64,000 nucleotides of DNA from Mesostigma viride (taxonomy: Eukaryota > Streptophyta > Mesostigmatophyceae > Mesostigmatales > Mesostigmataceae), in the NCBI GenBank assembly GCA_009746045.1, contig RPFO01000076.1, positions 480,614 to 544,613 on the forward strand, read 5' to 3'. Numbering within the stretch: the stretch's first letter is position 1; each line of letters begins with the position of its first letter. This document shows, one piece after another, positions 1 to 11,083 of the stretch. Under the pieces are notes generated by a model, which was not told where the DNA came from, did no database searches, and saw nothing but the letters and a program-made list of their open reading frames with translations. The position numbers were made by a program, and so were the translations under genes.

Positions 1-1
1 G

Positions 2-184
2 GTAGACCTCGCTCAAACGCGCACCAACGTGAACGAATACCAGCTAGCATACAATGCGGATCACCTCGCTAACCCCGGGAAGATCCTCGAGGAAATTGGT
101 GAGCGGGGTCGCCAGGTACTCCACGAGTATCGTCAACGGAAGGCGCGGTCGGGAGGGGTGGGCCCCAGCATTGGAGGAATGTGA
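2..184 (+). CDS. C-terminal end of an unidentified open frame entering from the left edge
   Basis: An open frame enters at base 2 and stops at 182-184, about 60 residues, rich in charged residues and containing a helical-looking ILEEIGERGRQVLHEYR stretch. It lies upstream of a polypurine tract and LTR start on the same strand, so it is probably the last coding part of a plus-strand LTR element whose body lies outside the window. I do not recognise the family. Bases 185-500 show no convincing gene and would be the 3' untranslated part of that element. Confidence 0.25.
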   Translation, partial: VDLAQTRTNVNEYQLAYNADHLANPGKILEEIGERGRQVLHEYRQRKARSGGVGPSIGGM

Positions 185-500
185 GGGTCGCGACCTCCTC
201 ATGGATGGCTTGCAACGGGATGGCGACAGCATCCCATCGGTTATCAAGGAATTGTCCTTGTGTGGCAACGCCGGGGAGAATTGGCTTTACTAACCCGCTG
301 GCGAACAGGGGTTGGACATAGTATCCCCATGGCCGATTTTGTACTATTGTTCTCTATAGCTGACTGCCCAGCCTGGGCAATTGTCGCTTTTGTGTGTTGC
401 TTGTTTTGCTTGCAAGAGCTTCTTTTTTTCTTGTTTGTTTGTTTGTTTAATTGTCTTGTTGCGTGCGCCCCAAGCCTGGACGATATAGCTATCGTCCCCT

Positions 501-1130
501 GGGGAAGGGAGGAGTGTTACGGCCCAGACCTTTGTATGGGCGTAACAATGCCTTCAATAAATAAGTCGAAAGTCATTTGTTATTCGTTTGGGACTTTCGA
601 TAGCTCGCTTTCATAGTCCGCCGGACGATAGGACTCAATTCGGGACTTATTTGGGAATATGTCCTAAGTTCGGGACTTTGTGTGTTTATTTGGTACTTTG
701 TGTGTTTCGGACCAGTTATTTGGGCCTAGCCAGAAGTACGAGATCTTCTAGGGGCCGGGCCGGCCCTAGACGTCATACAGAACCTATTGGGGCTTGACGG
801 CAGTATCTGGAAGATCGGCGCGCATGTCGGCGCGCCTGCACACCAACTTGCTAGCTTGGTAGCGCAGCTAGGTGAAATTGGTCTGAGGACGATGGACTCT
901 CTCTCTTTGGTTTGATGATTAATGAAACGAGTGTTGACGACTCTCTAGACCAAGGGGCACTAATCCGGATGCCATTTGCCTCATGACATGCCGTGTTATA
1001 TAGCTAGATTAATTAATCATGCTATAAGGCCTAGCTGAGGATAAACCGCTGCTCAGTTAGTCAATTTACTGCGATCTTTGCTTGCTATCGCGGTACGCGG
1101 ATGCGCGGCTATGCCGGCTTATTAAACTGC
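501..1130 (+). mobile_element. Polypurine tract and probable 3' LTR of a plus-strand LTR retrotransposon
   Basis: A clean polypurine tract, GGGGAAGGGAGGAG (501-514), is followed at once by TGTTACGGCC (515), the usual arrangement at the start of a 3' LTR. The right end is approximate. It is placed near 1,130, where coding sequence of the neighbouring minus-strand copia element begins, so this element may have inserted into that one. No second LTR is in the window, so neither the right end nor the target duplication can be verified. The class is undetermined. Confidence 0.4.
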
Positions 1131-1133
1131 ACC

Positions 1134-2870
1134 TTATACTAGATTAGATCTTTCGCACCATCCGGATCGGGATGTAACAAGCAGCTCCTCCGGAAAGACA
1201 TCCGCAGCCAAAAAACGGGCTACGGGGGCCAAGGCCCCGGCGTGTCGTAAGGAGCCACCGGAAGGTACTGCCGGGCCGGCCATGGCCGAGACCGCCACTG
1301 CTGAGTCGTCAAACCACGCGTGCTTGCGGACGATCACCTTCCGCTGGTCGGGCAGCCAGAAGCGGTAGCCCGGAGACTCCAGGTGGTAGCCCACAAAGAC
1401 AGCTAACTCCGTGCGGGGAGACAGCTTCTCTTGGGCCTCCTCCACGAGGACGTGCGCGTGGCAGCCAAATATGCGCAAGTGCGTCAGGCAAGCGTGACGG
1501 CCATTCAGCAGGTAGTAGGGCGTCGCCGAGTCTGCGTTGCTGACACAAGGCATCCGGTTCAGGAGGAATGTCGCGCACTCAAACGCGAACCCCCTCAAAC
1601 GCGAGAACTCCTTGGCGAGCCCGGCATGGGCGAGCAGGCTGATGGCCATGCTGGCCGTAACGCCCCACGAACGCTCAGCGACACCGTTCTGCTGGGGAAC
1701 GTGGGGCGAGGAAAATTCCTGGTGGACGCTGAACTCGGCACAGACATTGCGCCAGGGACCGCCTTGAAAGACACTGTCGTTATCCGAACGCAGTGTGATG
1801 TCGCCCTGGCGGAAAGGCTTGACCTCCCGGGCAAGGAAAGTGCGCAAGCTGGCGGGGGCTGCGTCCTTGGTGGGCAAAAGGTAGGTCCAACGAAACCGGG
1901 TGGCCTCGTCCGTTAGGCCGAGGACGTACCGCATGTTGCCGTGAGCAGGCGTCCGCATAGGCCCGAACAGATCGCAGTGCAAGTGACGACGCGGCACGGT
2001 TTCACGGGGCCGGTCGCTTGGCGGGAAGCTGCAGCGGCGCATGTGCCCAGCCGGGCAGGCAGGGCAGAGGGGCGCCGCAGGGCCCGCCGGCACAGACATG
2101 CCGGAGTCCGGGATGGCTTGCAGGCGGGCGATGCGGTTGCGGCTTACATGACCCAGGCGGAGATGCCACTTCATCTCCTCTTCAGCCTGGACCTTCGTCG
2201 CCAGGACGTAGTCAGCCGGGGCGCATAGGAGGTAGAAGCCGTCCCTTGCTTCTAGTGGGAAGCTGACAGCACGACCGTGCTCCTGGAAAGTAATGCTGCA
2301 GGCCGCAAAATCCACATGATGTCCGGCAGCCAGTAACCCATGAACGGACAGCAATCGCGCGTGAAGGGCCGGGACGTAAAGGGAGTCATACAGCGGGATC
2401 ACGTGGGATCCCAGCCTCAGGTTCACAGCCCCCCAGCCGTGAGCCGTCATGTTGCCACCTGAGCCAGTAATGGGCAGCTGCGCCTCATGTGACAGACCGG
2501 GGCCAAAGTCCTCGAGATGGGGCGTCATGTGGCGACTCGCGCCGCTGTCAATGACCCATTCCTGCGCAGGAGCTGTCGGCGATGCGGCAGCTGGGCAGCG
2601 AGACGCCAGGGCCTCTGTGGCACACGCCTGGAGGCCCCCTCCAGGGCGCAGATGCTGGATCGGCCGGCCAAGAGGAGAGGACCCGTAGCCAGCGCCAGTG
2701 GCATAGGCGTACGTCGGATCCACCGGAGGAGGCGGAGGAGTATCTGCCGCGGTGTGGTTAGCGTGCGCGGAGTTGCCGTCACGGACGTGGGAGGGACGCT
2801 GGGCAGGGTACTTCGTCCAACACGTGTTGACGGTATGACCCGGCTTATCACAGACCGGGCAAGGGGGCCC
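1134..2870 (-). pseudogene. Zinc knuckle, protease and integrase part of the left copia element
   Basis: A CX2CX4HX4C knuckle (CPVCDKPGHTVNTC, near 2,820-2,866) is followed by a copia-type aspartic protease with the active-site motif VIDSGASRHMT, a gag-pre-integrase segment with HLRLGHVS and CPACPAG (the HHCC zinc site), and a DDE integrase core (HCDLFGP, then LRSDNDSVFQ, then PQQNGVAERSWG). The copia-specific tail after the core (FVGYHLESPGYRFW) is also present. Known role of the family: the protease matures the polyprotein and the integrase joins cDNA to host DNA. Assignment to Ty1/copia is secure from these motifs. Confidence 0.85.
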
Positions 2871-2912
2871 GCGGCCCCGCCCATTGCCCCCCCCCCACTG
2901 CCACCACCTCGA

Positions 2913-3902
2913 TCACCAGAGTGAGGGCCAGCGCGCCCCCCGCGCCCCCCACGGCCCCTCCCAGTGTTGGCGGCATTGCCGTTGCTGTGGCCCGGGCCGG
3001 TGCCGTAATTGCCGTCGCCGTTGCCGCGGCCACCGCGGCCGCCCGCCGCCCCAGACCGCGCCCCGGCCGGAGGTGTGAAAGGCCTGGCCAGAGGCCGGGG
3101 CGTCGGGCGCGAGGTAGCCGCCGGTGAGGAGGTCCTCCACCTCTAGGAGGCGGTGACGGAGACCAGCAATGGTCGTTTCCGCCCCCAGGCGCAGAGCTAC
3201 CACTAGCGCCCGGTACTCGGCACGAAGGCCACTCAATACGCTGGCCAAGAAGACCTCCAAAGGGAGGTCTACATGGGCGACTTGGTCCCGTGCGTAGAGG
3301 AGCTCCGACCGGGTAAGGTACGGGTCGACACCCTCGCGGGAAGCCTGTGCAAGTTGCGACAGCTGCTTGCGGAGGGACAACCGCAACAACTCGGTGACCT
3401 TTGAATCGCGGTAGCGCTCGACTAAATCCGCCATGGCGGCGCTCCCGCGGTGCTGCTCCGGGGCCAGGAGGCGCACGCGCTCCTTGGCGTCTCCCGCCAG
3501 GCGGCCCAGCAGAGCCACGTACAACAGGCGGTCGAGCGGCTCGTCATGCCGACGGCCCTCGAGTACATCAAGGAGCCCGGGAAACAGGTCGACGTGCGCA
3601 GTAAAATGATCCAAAAAGGATGGAAAGTGGAGATGGTCCCTGCCATCAAAGGCAGGAACCGACCGAACATCGCGCAAAAGAGCTTTACACTCGTCATACG
3701 ACGCAAAGCCCGGGCCGGCGGCCAGCCGAGCGCCGGGCGGACCCGTACCCGCCTCACCCGGGGGCAACATAGCATGAGCGCCTAGGTCGCGGGTAGCAGA
3801 AGCGAGAGAAGCGGCCAGCTCCTCCTCATATGCGTTGTTGGCTGTGACAGCGGCAGCGGCGGCAGCAGCGGCGGCTGCCGTAGCAGATCTGGTGGTTGCC
3901 AT
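2913..3902 (-). pseudogene. Gag part of the left copia element
   Basis: A 329-residue frame starts with MATTRSATAAAAAA and has the all-helical character of copia Gag, including a segment resembling UBN2/retrotrans_gag (LPLEVFLASVLSGLRAEYRALVVAL). The C-terminal part runs into GC-rich Gly/Arg/Gln sequence ahead of the knuckle. The start was chosen because it is the first ATG after the 5' LTR and primer-binding site. The leader between gag and the primer-binding site (3,903-4,174) shows nothing else that I can support. Confidence 0.7.
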
Positions 3903-4174
3903 AAATGCAAGTCTGCGTCGACCCCCAAGATCGCCTCAAAAAAGGCTGGCAACACCCGCGTAGCCAATAGAGTAAAAAGTAAATCCGGTTCCTGCCGGGA
4001 ACCGAACGCAGGTCTTCGATAGTCGAGGCTGGTAGGCGCTACGACCGAGGCAAAACGTACCAAAAAAGGCGAAATTTGCCAAAATATCCAGTGGCAACAG
4101 TGGAGCAGCACCGGCCAGGTGCGCACCGAAACGGTTTTAACGCAGGTAGAAAGACCGCGAACCGGATGCGTATG

Positions 4175-4618
4175 ATAAATCCGATACCATGTCAGAATAA
4201 TAAAAGTTTATTCCTTATAATATCATACGGCAAAGTTGCTCATCCTCGAAAATGTTGGCCTCGGCCAGAGAACCAGCTGCTGGAAGCAGTGCGAGATAGT
4301 GAGAGAGCCCGAATGAAAATGGTCACGTCATTATATACAAATGACGAGCTAGCGGACACTAGCAGAGTGTGCATGCCACACGCCACGTGTGTTCACTGCG
4401 TGTCCACCACGTGGTCTACACAAGTTATGACCAATCACAACAAAATTGTCCAAGTAGCAAACCAGCTAACACAAGGACTAATTATTCCTTGACGGAAAAC
4501 TCATTCCGTACAACTCCACAACATCTAGTCTAGTCAGTATCTAATTTCTGCCACAAATGTAGATACTTTGATCAAACTATTTACTTCTTCCTGGGCAGGT
4601 GTATCGATACTTCTGACA
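4175..4618 (-). mobile_element. Primer-binding site and 5' LTR of the left copia element
   Basis: On the minus strand the LTR (4,190-4,618) ends in CTGACA and is followed immediately by TGGTATCGGATTTA (4,175-4,189). That is the expected primer-binding site complementary to the 3' end of an initiator-methionine-like tRNA. The LTR is about 429 bp with matching inverted ends TGTCAG/CTGACA. Only one LTR lies in the window, so its boundary rests on these termini and not on a paired copy. Confidence 0.7.
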
Positions 4619-4711
4619 ATCTGGCCGGGAAAATGGACTTCGGGCGACTTGTTGCTGCAGCTGGATCGGGCTTGACGAGAGGTCGAGAGCTGTCGATTGC
4701 TTTATAGAAGT

Positions 4712-4822
4712 CCGTCAGAGGAGGGGGACATCAAGCCAAATTTGGTCGTTCACTCCCCTCCGTCGTCAGAGGAGGGGTGACATCAAGCCAAATTATTTTG
4801 GTCGTTCCCTCCCCTCCGTCGT
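4712..4822. repeat. Two-copy tandem repeat, about 50-60 bp units
   Basis: Two adjacent units each begin with GTCAGAGGAGGGG, continue through ACATCAAGCCAAAT and GGTCGTTC, and end in CTCCCCTCCGTCG. Each unit can fold, because GAGGAGGGG pairs with CCCCTCC at its other end. The rest of 4,619-5,251 shows no gene; it is host-like or old repeat DNA between two LTR elements. Confidence 0.7.
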
Positions 4823-4894
4823 CGGCAAAAATTTCACAGGTCGGACAAATATAAATAAAATATTATTTAAATACTTTTGGCTGCTTACCGGTCG

Positions 4895-4996
4895 CCGTTG
4901 GATTAATTTAGATATTTTGGTCAAAGCCGGTTTCACCGTCGGATTAATTTAAATATTTTGGTCGAAGCCGGTTTCACCGTCGGATTAATTTAAATC
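4895..4996. repeat. 41-bp tandem repeat, two and a half copies
   Basis: Units begin CCGTYGGATTAATTTARAT, continue through ATTTTGGTC and AAGCCGGTTTCA, and repeat at 4,895, 4,936 and 4,977, the last incomplete. Copies differ by only a few bases. No coding role is visible. Confidence 0.75.
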
Positions 4997-5251
4997 AGCG
5001 GCGAAAATCGTTGGTGGAAGGGCGGGGGTGGCGGGGCGGGAGGTGGCCCCAAGAAACTGCCCCAAGAAGCCGCGGCAGACTACGGGCGCGCTGGACAGTT
5101 GTGGAGGGGTGGCCAAGAAACCGCGGCAGTTACAAAAGGCGCCATGACGGCGCGCACTGGACTTGTCAGCCTGGAACTGGTCAACAAGAATATTCTGCCG
5201 GCAGCCTGCTTCTTTGTCCGGGCCTGGACACTTTCTAGATCGGAATCTATA

Positions 5252-5876
5252 TGTTACGACCCGGTTCTTCTACTCTACCTCGACCCCAGGATCTAACCTG
5301 TCCTAGACTAACTAACCCGGTAGAAGAAGGAACCCTGTTCTGCATTTTGAAAGATCGTTGAACTCCCGACTCTAATGCTTTCCGATAATTGTTTCCATAC
5401 TAAGCAATTGACACATTTACTTAGACATTACTGGCAATAACGTACATCCATGGTTCGACTAGCTATAACAAGCCATATCAAAGGTCGAACTGTGAACACA
5501 AGGAAACTGCAACACCTAAATTGGCCGACAGACTCGTGCGTGCTCGGGCCAAACATGGCCCTCGCCCGTACGATCACAGGTAGGTTAGATCTACGCACTC
5601 TAATGCCACGTGGGGCGGCGCTGGTCCAGACCACACAGAGTGCCAACGGTCCAGGCCCTAAAGTACGCAGCGCGGCGCGACTGCACCGGCCCACAATACT
5701 GAACAATTGATATGTCACTGGACCAGGTAACAACCAGTCAAAAGGGTCCTAACCGCACGTAAACGTAGGAACGACAACAGCCGTAACCACGGATTGTTTC
5801 GGAGTAGCTGAGGCTACCAAGAACGTGAGGCCTCTATTTACGGCCGTAATAACACAGTTTGTTACGCGCCGTAACA
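5252..5876 (-). repeat. 3' LTR of element A
   Basis: This copy is intact from TGTTACGACCCGG to GCGCCGTAACA and matches 13,322-13,920 plus 33,178-33,203 along its whole length. The C-run at 5,877-5,887 read on the minus strand is the purine tract that normally primes plus-strand synthesis, which fixes this as the 3' copy. Confidence 0.9.
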
Positions 5877-6194
5877 CCTCCCCCCCATAAAAGGTAGGGA
5901 GTCCTCTCCCTACGTCAGGAGAGCATAAACACTGGATCATAAACAGAGGTAGGTCGGTAGGAATAAAAAACCTATCGCACCCAACTATAACCCAACACAA
6001 TCAACTATAGCCACCCAGGGCTCCCAGCGCAAATATGTTAACCTCGGGTCCACCCCAAATGGTGTAGGGATCACCAGCACCACGCCGGGTGTGAGGCTCC
6101 CCTAACTGCCTTGCACGGAGGCTTGCCGGGAGGGACGGCACTAGGCAGGACACGCGTAGGAAACAATACTCACACCAACAACCAAGGATAACCA

Positions 6195-6457
6195 ACCAAC
6201 TGGCCAAGCATAGAGGGCGACTCTATATACCGGAGGGACAACACCCTCAGGTCGGGCCTAGAGCCCTCTATCTATTGGCCATCAGCCTGGTAGGTCCTGC
6301 GCGTCGCGATCAGCACATCCAAGTACGCGCGGTAATGAACGACATCCTCGTCGTTGTCATGGCGGCCAATGGTAAGGTAGGCATCCTCCCACACAACGGT
6401 AGGAAACAAAACCAGGAAAGCCCAGTAACACTGATGTTGGGTGATCACAATGAGCAT
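6195..6457 (-). pseudogene. Element A: conserved C-terminal protein segment and downstream block shared with element E
   Basis: The minus-strand frame at 6,272-6,457 (TQHQCYWAFLVLFPTVVWED, ending ADGQ stop) closely resembles the end of a plus-strand frame at about 61,860-62,042 (TQHRYYWAFLGLFPDGIWAD, ending TDGN stop). The sequence just after the stop, including a CCTGAGGGTGTTGTCCCTCC block and GTATATAGAGTCGCCCTC, is also conserved between the two places. This is the family's own conserved last protein and 3' region. I do not recognise the domain. Confidence 0.6.
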
Positions 6458-6899
6458 ACAAGCCTAATCAAAATGGCTACACTCGAACAATCAGGAAAAA
6501 GGGTTCCAATGCCAGGAGGCAGAGTACACGCAGATAGAGACGGCTCGCACAGGTCAGCCGAGGGCGCACCAACGTGGAGAAGAACAGATGCAACAGACAG
6601 CAGATCCACGTTGGCATGCCACATCCGGATGTGCCGAATCTCACGATCCTCTAAGATGCGGAGATCCTGTCGCGCGTTGGTGGACAGGGGACCACTAGCG
6701 CTGGCACGGGGCGGGGGGGGGGCACTGTAGGCATCCGACCCCTGACCGGGCAGCGGCGCAGGCCATCAAGCGTCCCAAACCGCGGTAGGCCTTGTACAGC
6801 AGCATATACAACAACACCACATGGTACGACGGCCTGTCAGAATCCAGCGGCAGCGCTGGATCAGATAGAATGTCAAGGCGCTAGGTGAAGGCCGCGGAG

Positions 6900-7954
6900 C
6901 GGATCATCAGCATCCAGCCAGCCACTCGATCACCAAGCGCACCTGCTCCGCCAACTCCAGCGCGGTGAGATGACGGTAGGAGTGACCAGCACCATCCGCG
7001 GGCAGCGCACTCTGCGCAGCAGCAGCGTCGGTGGGGCCAGCCAGGGGCACGGCAGCCATAGGCGGCGGCACAACACTGCCGGAAGAAGACGACGCAGAAC
7101 CTGTAGACAGCGCGGTCGCCACAGGTTCAACCGGAGGCGCCACGGAGGTAGGAATAGGGTCGCACGCAGGGGCGACAGGTACCTCGGGCACCGCGACATA
7201 CTCTCGCATGGCCACAACAGGATTGCGGGGTGACGCGCCGATGACTCCTGACGTCGCGACAACGTCGCAAGGGTGCGCGACATGAGCGCTCGTAGGAGCG
7301 CTAGGGGCGCAAACCGACGCCACAGAGGCGCAAGTAGGCGTGGCATGCAGAGGTAGGCGGCACCACGAATTGTCAGATGCCGGACGACGGCGCCACAGAG
7401 TCGGGAGACGGTGCGACAAACGCGCGTGACGTAGCAACATGATCGGGAAGCGGTGCAACAGACTCGCACGGCGTCGCACCAGAGTCGACTGGGGACGCGA
7501 CAGGGGCGCGCACAGGCATGTAAGGGTCGCTCGTCAGCGCAACAACAGCGGACGACAAGGCGACAGGGTCGCATGGAGGGGCGACAGCCGCGGCAACTGG
7601 GTCGCCCAGGTCCCACAAGGGCGCGACGGCGCGCACAGTGGCGCAACAGGGTCGCACAATGGCGCAACAGTAGTGACTTAGATGACGCGACCGCGACTGT
7701 GGACAGCGGGCTCGAGTCGCCCAACAGCGCATCGTTGTCGAAATGAGTAGCGACAGCCACGGAAGACGTACGTCTCTCCAACAACGGATGGCGTCGCACC
7801 AGCAACGGAAGGCAACGCGCCAGCAGCGGAAGGCATCACAACTGGCGGCGCAGTAGGTGGGCACACCAGGCGGCGTTGTTAGCGGTGCAACCGGCAGCCC
7901 AAAGTAGGCTACCGAAGACCGATCGCCAATGCAGAAGTAGAGATGCGAGCCCAA
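6900..7954 (-). pseudogene. Element A: low-complexity Ala/Pro/Val-rich coding-like region
   Basis: Several long overlapping minus-strand frames are open here because the DNA is made of short degenerate repeats built around GTCGCGAC- and GGTGCAAC-like words. One frame reads as repeated V-A-P/S segments and ends in an ordinary-looking tail, LELAEQVRLVIEWLAGC. It could be a linker-rich structural protein of element A. No known domain is visible, and the alternative frames are probably by-products of the repetition. Confidence 0.3.
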
Positions 7955-9548
7955 AAGGGAAGGGTGCGGAAACTTGCTATCTGTCTCGCATAGGTATTAT
8001 CTCCTGACAAGATTCACAAGTTCGCACCTACTCTTATGCATCACTGGACCAAGAAGGCCAGTCATAGGGCAAGTGACCAAGTCAAGGACACGCTTGTTAC
8101 AATGATGGGCATACAAGTCATGTAACCAGTAGACCAGCAGGGCAGATAGGAGGCACATAGAGGCGCCACTGCAGGGGATCTTCCTTTCCTAACACATAGA
8201 GAAAGCCACTTGGGAATCTACAAGGGTATCGACCAAACTCTTGCGGGTGGGACGCAGTAGCAGCAAGTGCCTCAGGCTCAGTAGCGTTAAACCGACTAAT
8301 TAGCGTTCCATGTCAAAGGTAGGGGTAGCAGCAGTCGTATCTTAGTACTGCAACTTTGCCAAACAATAGAGGACCTGAAGGCTCTACAGCACAGTAGAGT
8401 TTACCGGCTCTGGTAGACACATGACTATATAACGTGGAACATGGAGTAAATTTTTCAGTTCCTTCCCCCCCCACAAAGCCAATAGGTGTGCCCTCACACT
8501 AGGGTTAAGGGACAGCCCCACATGGGAGAGAAGAACAGACATGCAAACAGCAATGTGCAAAAGGTAGTAGGCATACAATTCAGCGTCTGGGACATGGGTA
8601 GGGTGTGCACTATCCTTAAACTACTACACATGCATTGTAGCACAAAATGAGGAGGTGGGTAGGCGGGAGTCTGTTCATAAAAACTTAAGACTCATCAGCA
8701 ACAACCATATACCTATAGTAAGTTCAATTTCATCCCAGGTAACACCTGCTATCGCAATAGGATCTGTACACGTACAGAATTTGGTAGGTGAGTCCGCCAT
8801 TTCCACCACCAATTGGAGAAACACACACCATAAATAACCATGAACCTTAAATTCATCACGAGCCTGGTATCCATTGTAAATTCATCACGAGACACTAATA
8901 CATCCATTAGGGGACATACGGTAGGTTCAGATATATAGGCACAAAAGTAGTATCAACCAAGGACTTTTCAACTTTGTAGGGGCGATCGGGTATCCCATAA
9001 TAAGTACCATCAGGGAACCAGACAACCATGGTACAGAAATTAGTAATAAACGTAATAGCTGGGTGCCCCTCTGATCCTACTAATAATTAGTGATGGGGCC
9101 TATGGTAGCCACAAGACTGATAGGGCGACCTTGTATCATCCGGGGTGAAATGACCGTACCAGAGTAATGGCTAGTACGTCCATCAGAATAATGCACGTTG
9201 ATAGGAGCACGATGTGGGGTAGGGGTTAAACCTAATCTCTAAACTAGCCTTGCTCACAAGGAAGCTAGTTACCCCAGTATCCATAAGAACCAACAATACA
9301 TCAAGAAGGTCATCACAATGTAGGAAAGGGTCCACAACGGTAGAAGGAACAGTAACTTAGACCACCGTTTAAAAACATCAGGAGTCTAACACATAGTGGT
9401 AAGGTATTGTCAGCATCCACAGTAGTAATAAATACTTGCAAGCAAAAGTTTTCAAATTATGTGTTCGTAGACAGTGTAATGGTAAGTGCACCGACATCAA
9501 GAGTGATCGGGGTGTCAGCAATAGAAGACGAACCAGTATCACATATAT
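7955..9548. other. Element A: no supportable gene
   Basis: There are only short frames and no recognisable motif. The stretch shares with the rest of element A a high density of GTAGG on the plus strand (CCTAC in element sense). Confidence 0.5.
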
Positions 9549-10592
9549 CTAGTTCTTCAACGTAGGAGGATTCTTCCTCGTAATAGTAGCTAGTTCAGAC
9601 GTGATACAGGTAGTAAGGTAGTGTGGAACTAGCACTGAATCAGGTAGGCGCCACCTATTATGGTTTTGCCAGGACTCAGAATTCTGAGTTAGTAGCATGA
9701 CAAAGGTAAAGAATTGTTGGGGAGTAGACATCCAACTTAGGGATATTAGCAAACAAAGGTAGAGAGGGGGGCTTAGGGGGGTGGGCACGGTCATATGTAC
9801 CAATAGGCCCACCATCCTCATCCGATACAAAGGGAGGTAAGAACCTGGGGCTGGGATAGGTTTTAACCAGAGGGTTGGAAGGGGCCACAGCCTCAGGAGC
9901 ATGACCATACATGTATGGAATAGTATATTCTTCCCTAACAGACGAGTAGGCGTAGTGGTCATAATTCTTATCATCAGTAAGGGCATGGTACTAAAATCAC
10001 TATTTTTTTCTAATTCAGCCACACGCGAAGGAGCTTGTGCAGCCTCATAAGCGGTATCAGGGTAGGACCAGGCGACAGGGGGACCGTTGGGCACAACGCT
10101 GGGACGACCACTAGGGCCCATAGGAGCCTGACTGCGACCCAAACCATAAGGAGGCACATATGAGGTAGTAATAACAGAAGGAGCAGTAGGGACAACACGA
10201 ACTGCAGTAGTAGGAGCTGCATTATCAGTAGGGGCTGCTGTAGCCACTGGGGCTGGGGTATATGTAGGGGGAAGGGATGCTTCTCTTTGAGCCCTAGTAA
10301 CTCGTACCCGCTCCTCATAAGTTAGAGGGGCTCCAGAAGGGGTACGACGCAAGTAGAAGGAAGGGGTAGCAGGAGGTAATATTCTAGTTCGTAGGGAATC
10401 ACCTTGAGGGGGAAGATGGTGCACATTATCCAATGAGTCCCGTCTAGTATTAACATTATTAGTAGAACGTAAATCCGTGTTAGTGGACATCTCCACCATA
10501 TTACCTGACATACGTAGGGAAATAGGTGACATACCACCACCCAGAGAATGATTAGAAGCCATTATGGAAAAATAAGGTAAAGTTATGAACAA
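9549..10592 (-). pseudogene. Element A: Pro/Thr-rich open frame, possibly gag-like
   Basis: A 347-residue frame begins near MASNHSLGGGMSPISLRMSG and is rich in Pro, Thr, Ala and Val in its middle (TPAPVATAAPTDNAAPTTAV). A second stretch of similar character lies at about 11,084-11,825 and shares short phrases such as GPSGRP followed by VPNGPP or VPMRPP, as if part of the element were duplicated. Position near the 5' half of a minus-sense element would suit Gag, but there is no zinc knuckle. Function is unassigned. Confidence 0.35.
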
Positions 10593-11083
10593 GGTACACG
10601 AAAGTAGGAAGATGCCTTAAAAAGTAAGTAAAAGAAAACAACAAAGGTAGTCACAAAAGAAAACACTCAACCACCAAAATGGGTAAGAAATCATAAAGCA
10701 GAAAAGTTACATGCAACTACTCCACTGAGTAGGAAATAATAATTTACTCTTTCTTTGTAACCGTAATGGACAAGGAACCAAACTCTAATGTTATAGGGGT
10801 TTGCATTCAGGTAACTATCTATTGTGCCCCCTCCTCTCACATTAACAAGGGAAATCCTTGTATAAGAGTGGGGAGGAAAAACCACATGAGGAGAATCACG
10901 TGACATAAGAGTTGTCAAACAGGATGGTGGGGGGAAAATCAAGGGCAGCAAGATCTACAACACCAAGATCCAACTGCTTCTGAGGTAGGAGAAAGGATAA
11001 AGTTATGAAGGTTAGTGAGTAAAAATAGCCACACAAAGAAGGCGAATACGCACAAACTTAATACACACAAAGAAGGCGAATAC

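Larger units (their letters stand above)
1134..4618 (-). mobile_element. Ty1/copia-type LTR retrotransposon of canonical order, broken, 3' half missing
   Basis: Reading the minus strand from right to left there is a 5' LTR (4,190-4,618), a primer-binding site directly against it, a gag part, a zinc knuckle, an aspartic protease and an integrase. The sequence stops after integrase, where the plus-strand LTR at 515-1,130 abuts it, so reverse transcriptase and RNase H are absent from the window. Protease lies before integrase, the normal copia order, which makes this copy a useful contrast to the elements further right. It is a broken fossil with its 3' half missing plus a small number of other breaks. 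Confidence 0.85.

Noticed and set aside
1431-1916. Long plus-strand frame opposite the copia integrase
   Set aside because: It is an antisense shadow of the GC-rich integrase coding region, with no motif of its own.
3985-4060. Possible tRNA gene on the minus strand in the leader of the left copia element
   Set aside because: GCGTTCGGTTCCCGG looks T-arm-like and GTAGCGCCTACCAG D-arm-like, but the anticodon arm has too few pairs and the acceptor ends do not pair.
5450-5710. 86-codon frame found twice (also 13,520-13,780)
   Set aside because: It lies inside the paired LTRs of element A and has no domain.
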